Shown here piece after piece: positions 62,801 to 64,000 of a stretch of 64,000 nucleotides of DNA (the stretch's first letter is position 1; every line of letters starts with the position of its first letter). The notes below the pieces were generated by a model that saw only the letters and a program-made list of their open reading frames with translations, was not told the DNA's origin and did no database searches. The position numbers and the translations under genes are program-made. This DNA is from Craterostigma plantagineum (taxonomy: Eukaryota; Streptophyta; Magnoliopsida; Lamiales; Linderniaceae), in the NCBI GenBank assembly GCA_027422505.1, contig JAPQWV010000050.1, positions 2,294,001 to 2,358,000 on the forward strand. The letters are read 5' to 3'.

Positions 62801-63821
62801 TCACAGCAGATCGTACATTGGTAAGATGAAAGATTTTGAAAGTACGTAAAGATTTTTTTTTTATCAGAAAATTAGAAGGTAAGATAGGAGGGAAACAACC
62901 TTAGCTTTTGGAGCTAGTCGGGCCATGAGTGCAGCTGCTGCGTTTCCAGCGTTGTTCTCTTCGATGAAACTGATCGTCGAGTTTATTACAAGAAGTGTAA
63001 TGATACCGACGAAGTCCTGCCAATCTGGGGGCTTTCCCTGCAATATTATTACCGAAAAAATCAGTTATCGAATGGAAATGAACCTTCATACGTATTGATT
63101 GATTTTCAACTAAATACTTACCCCTCCATTAGCAAGAGCTATGGCCATAATAGCAGCAGCTTCCATAACCCATGAAAGAGGGTTCCACATAAATCCCAGA
63201 AACTTGAGAAACTTGCTCTCCTGAAACAGTGTAAGAAGTAAACATTTTAAGACATATACGTAAAGATCCATTGTTATTACACTACACCACATCAAATAAC
63301 AGGGATAAGAAAGGAAGCAACCAAAAGCATCTCTCCTAGATATTCGAATCGGTAAAGACTTAATAATACTCAGTTAGGACTTCACACACAGTGCATCAAT
63401 CAAGTTAAAGGTAAAGAAAACAGCAAGTGAGCCCACAAGGTGAATGAAGAACGTAAGAATCCTTGAAAATGGAAAGAAAGAACGAAACAAGAACTTCGAA
63501 TCAGTATCAGTTCAAGAATTTCGAAACAACACCTGCTTCTCCTCAAGCTTGTTGTGTCCGAAAATGGTCAGCCTCTCTTGCGCAGCTTCACTTGAGAGAC
63601 CTGCTTTGGTGCATCTCAAATTCTCAAACACTTCCTCAATGGGAATGTTCTCCTGTTATCAAAGGGGATTACATACATAAAAAAGAGCAAAAATCAACAA
63701 CAACACACATAAGTTTGAAAGAGAAATACAAAAAATCACACTGAATGAGCAGATCCATTACCAAATCCACAGTTTCCTTCAACACGGCGTCCAAAACCTC
63801 AGGCTTCTCACTCTCGCCCAT
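58634..63821 (-). CDS. AHA: Plasma membrane H+-ATPase (P-type P3A, AHA4/AHA11-like)
   Basis: Pumps protons out of the cell with ATP and energises nutrient transport. Twenty-one exons sum to 2877 nt (958 aa plus stop): 63762-63821, 63533-63652, 63122-63220, 62900-63037, 62660-62794, 62390-62569, 61794-62000, 61587-61706, 61371-61490, 61166-61288, 60962-61066, 60722-60866, 60476-60640, 60140-60378, 60024-60056 (33 nt), 59847-59928, 59609-59769, 59332-59517, 59064-59246, 58805-58983 and 58634-58730. Start [20 protein letters not shown]. Motifs: LTGES in the actuator, SDKTGT with the phosphorylated Asp at 335, KGAPE for nucleotide binding, [12 protein letters not shown] at the hinge, and ten TM segments. 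The C-terminal regulatory domain ends QQSYTV, with penultimate Thr957 as the phosphosite for 14-3-3 activation known in this family. Two introns use GC donors. Confidence 0.97.
59815..59842. repeat. (GA)14 microsatellite in an H+-ATPase intron
   Basis: On the gene strand it reads as a CT run starting four to six bases after the donor of the intron following exon 16 (atg|gtcatctctctc). Confidence 0.95.
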
Positions 63822-64000
63822 CTTACACAAGCTTTGAAGATTTTCTCCCTTAGTTTCTTCTCCAATCAAAGCTGCGTTTCAAAAGAAATTTCAAGGAGCT
63901 AAAAAGGCAAGAAAAATGAAGACCCATCCACCAACTACTACGAGTCTACACAGAAAATGAACAGCTCATGAGAATTTGTAACAGTTACAGCAGAGCGCAT
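63822..64000 (-). promoter_or_regulatory. H+-ATPase 5' leader / upstream region (partial)
   Basis: Purine/pyrimidine-rich sequence upstream of the ATG, consistent with 5' UTR. A leader intron is common in plant H+-ATPase genes, but I cannot place one here. The window ends before a promoter can be recognised. Confidence 0.4.

Overview
This is a nuclear window from a flowering plant (eudicot). The evidence is spliced genes with GT-AG introns, a 21-exon plasma-membrane proton ATPase, an LRR receptor kinase with 72-nt LRR exons, a CC-NB-LRR gene, and many LTR retrotransposons and MITEs. The N terminus of the NLR (MAVAAYASVLSLL, R1/late-blight-homologue type) suggests an asterid, perhaps Lamiales; that placement is inference.

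Layout. (1) 1-10130: a hierarchical satellite array built from a 23-bp GGTAC-headed motif, a 146-bp monomer and a ~702-bp higher-order unit. (2) 10131-17200: gene-poor DNA with a hAT-type MITE and a first degenerate copy of the 3' end of an isochorismate synthase (ICS) gene. (3) 17585-20190: a CC-NB-ARC-LRR gene (minus) split by one single-base frameshift, with an eroded remnant of a second NLR downstream. (4) 20926-23090: a palindromic MITE and a second ICS pseudogene copy. The two ICS blocks flank the NLR as a segmental duplication. (5) 23111-26278: an intact 13-exon LRR receptor kinase (minus) that looks like the Arabidopsis At5g62710/FEI group. (6) 27172-51250: a tandem duplication of an F-box locus. 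Unit 1 is 3.4 kb; unit 2 has swollen to 20.6 kb through a hAT MITE, a 9.8-kb Ty1/copia element with 2.4-kb LTRs, a Mutator-like foldback, a MITE carrying a solo LTR, a P450 fragment and a small gag-carrying LTR element. Because the units are paralogous, unit 1 preserves pre-insertion sites for five of these insertions. (7) 51570-58404: a P450 pseudogene followed by an intact 9-exon P450 of the CYP85 clan (plus). (8) 58634-63821: an intact plasma-membrane H+-ATPase of 958 aa (minus), converging on the P450.

Three genes have exon chains that sum exactly to an open frame: the receptor kinase (603 aa), the P450 (472 aa) and the H+-ATPase (958 aa). An uninterrupted F-box gene completes the intact set. 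The remainder is decaying defence-related DNA (NLR, ICS) and transposons. The most unusual object is the 3-kb LTR element at 48093-51125. Its single long ORF joins a retrotransposon gag domain directly to the C-terminal end of a Ty3/gypsy integrase with a chromodomain-like tail; protease, reverse transcriptase, RNase H and the integrase core are absent.
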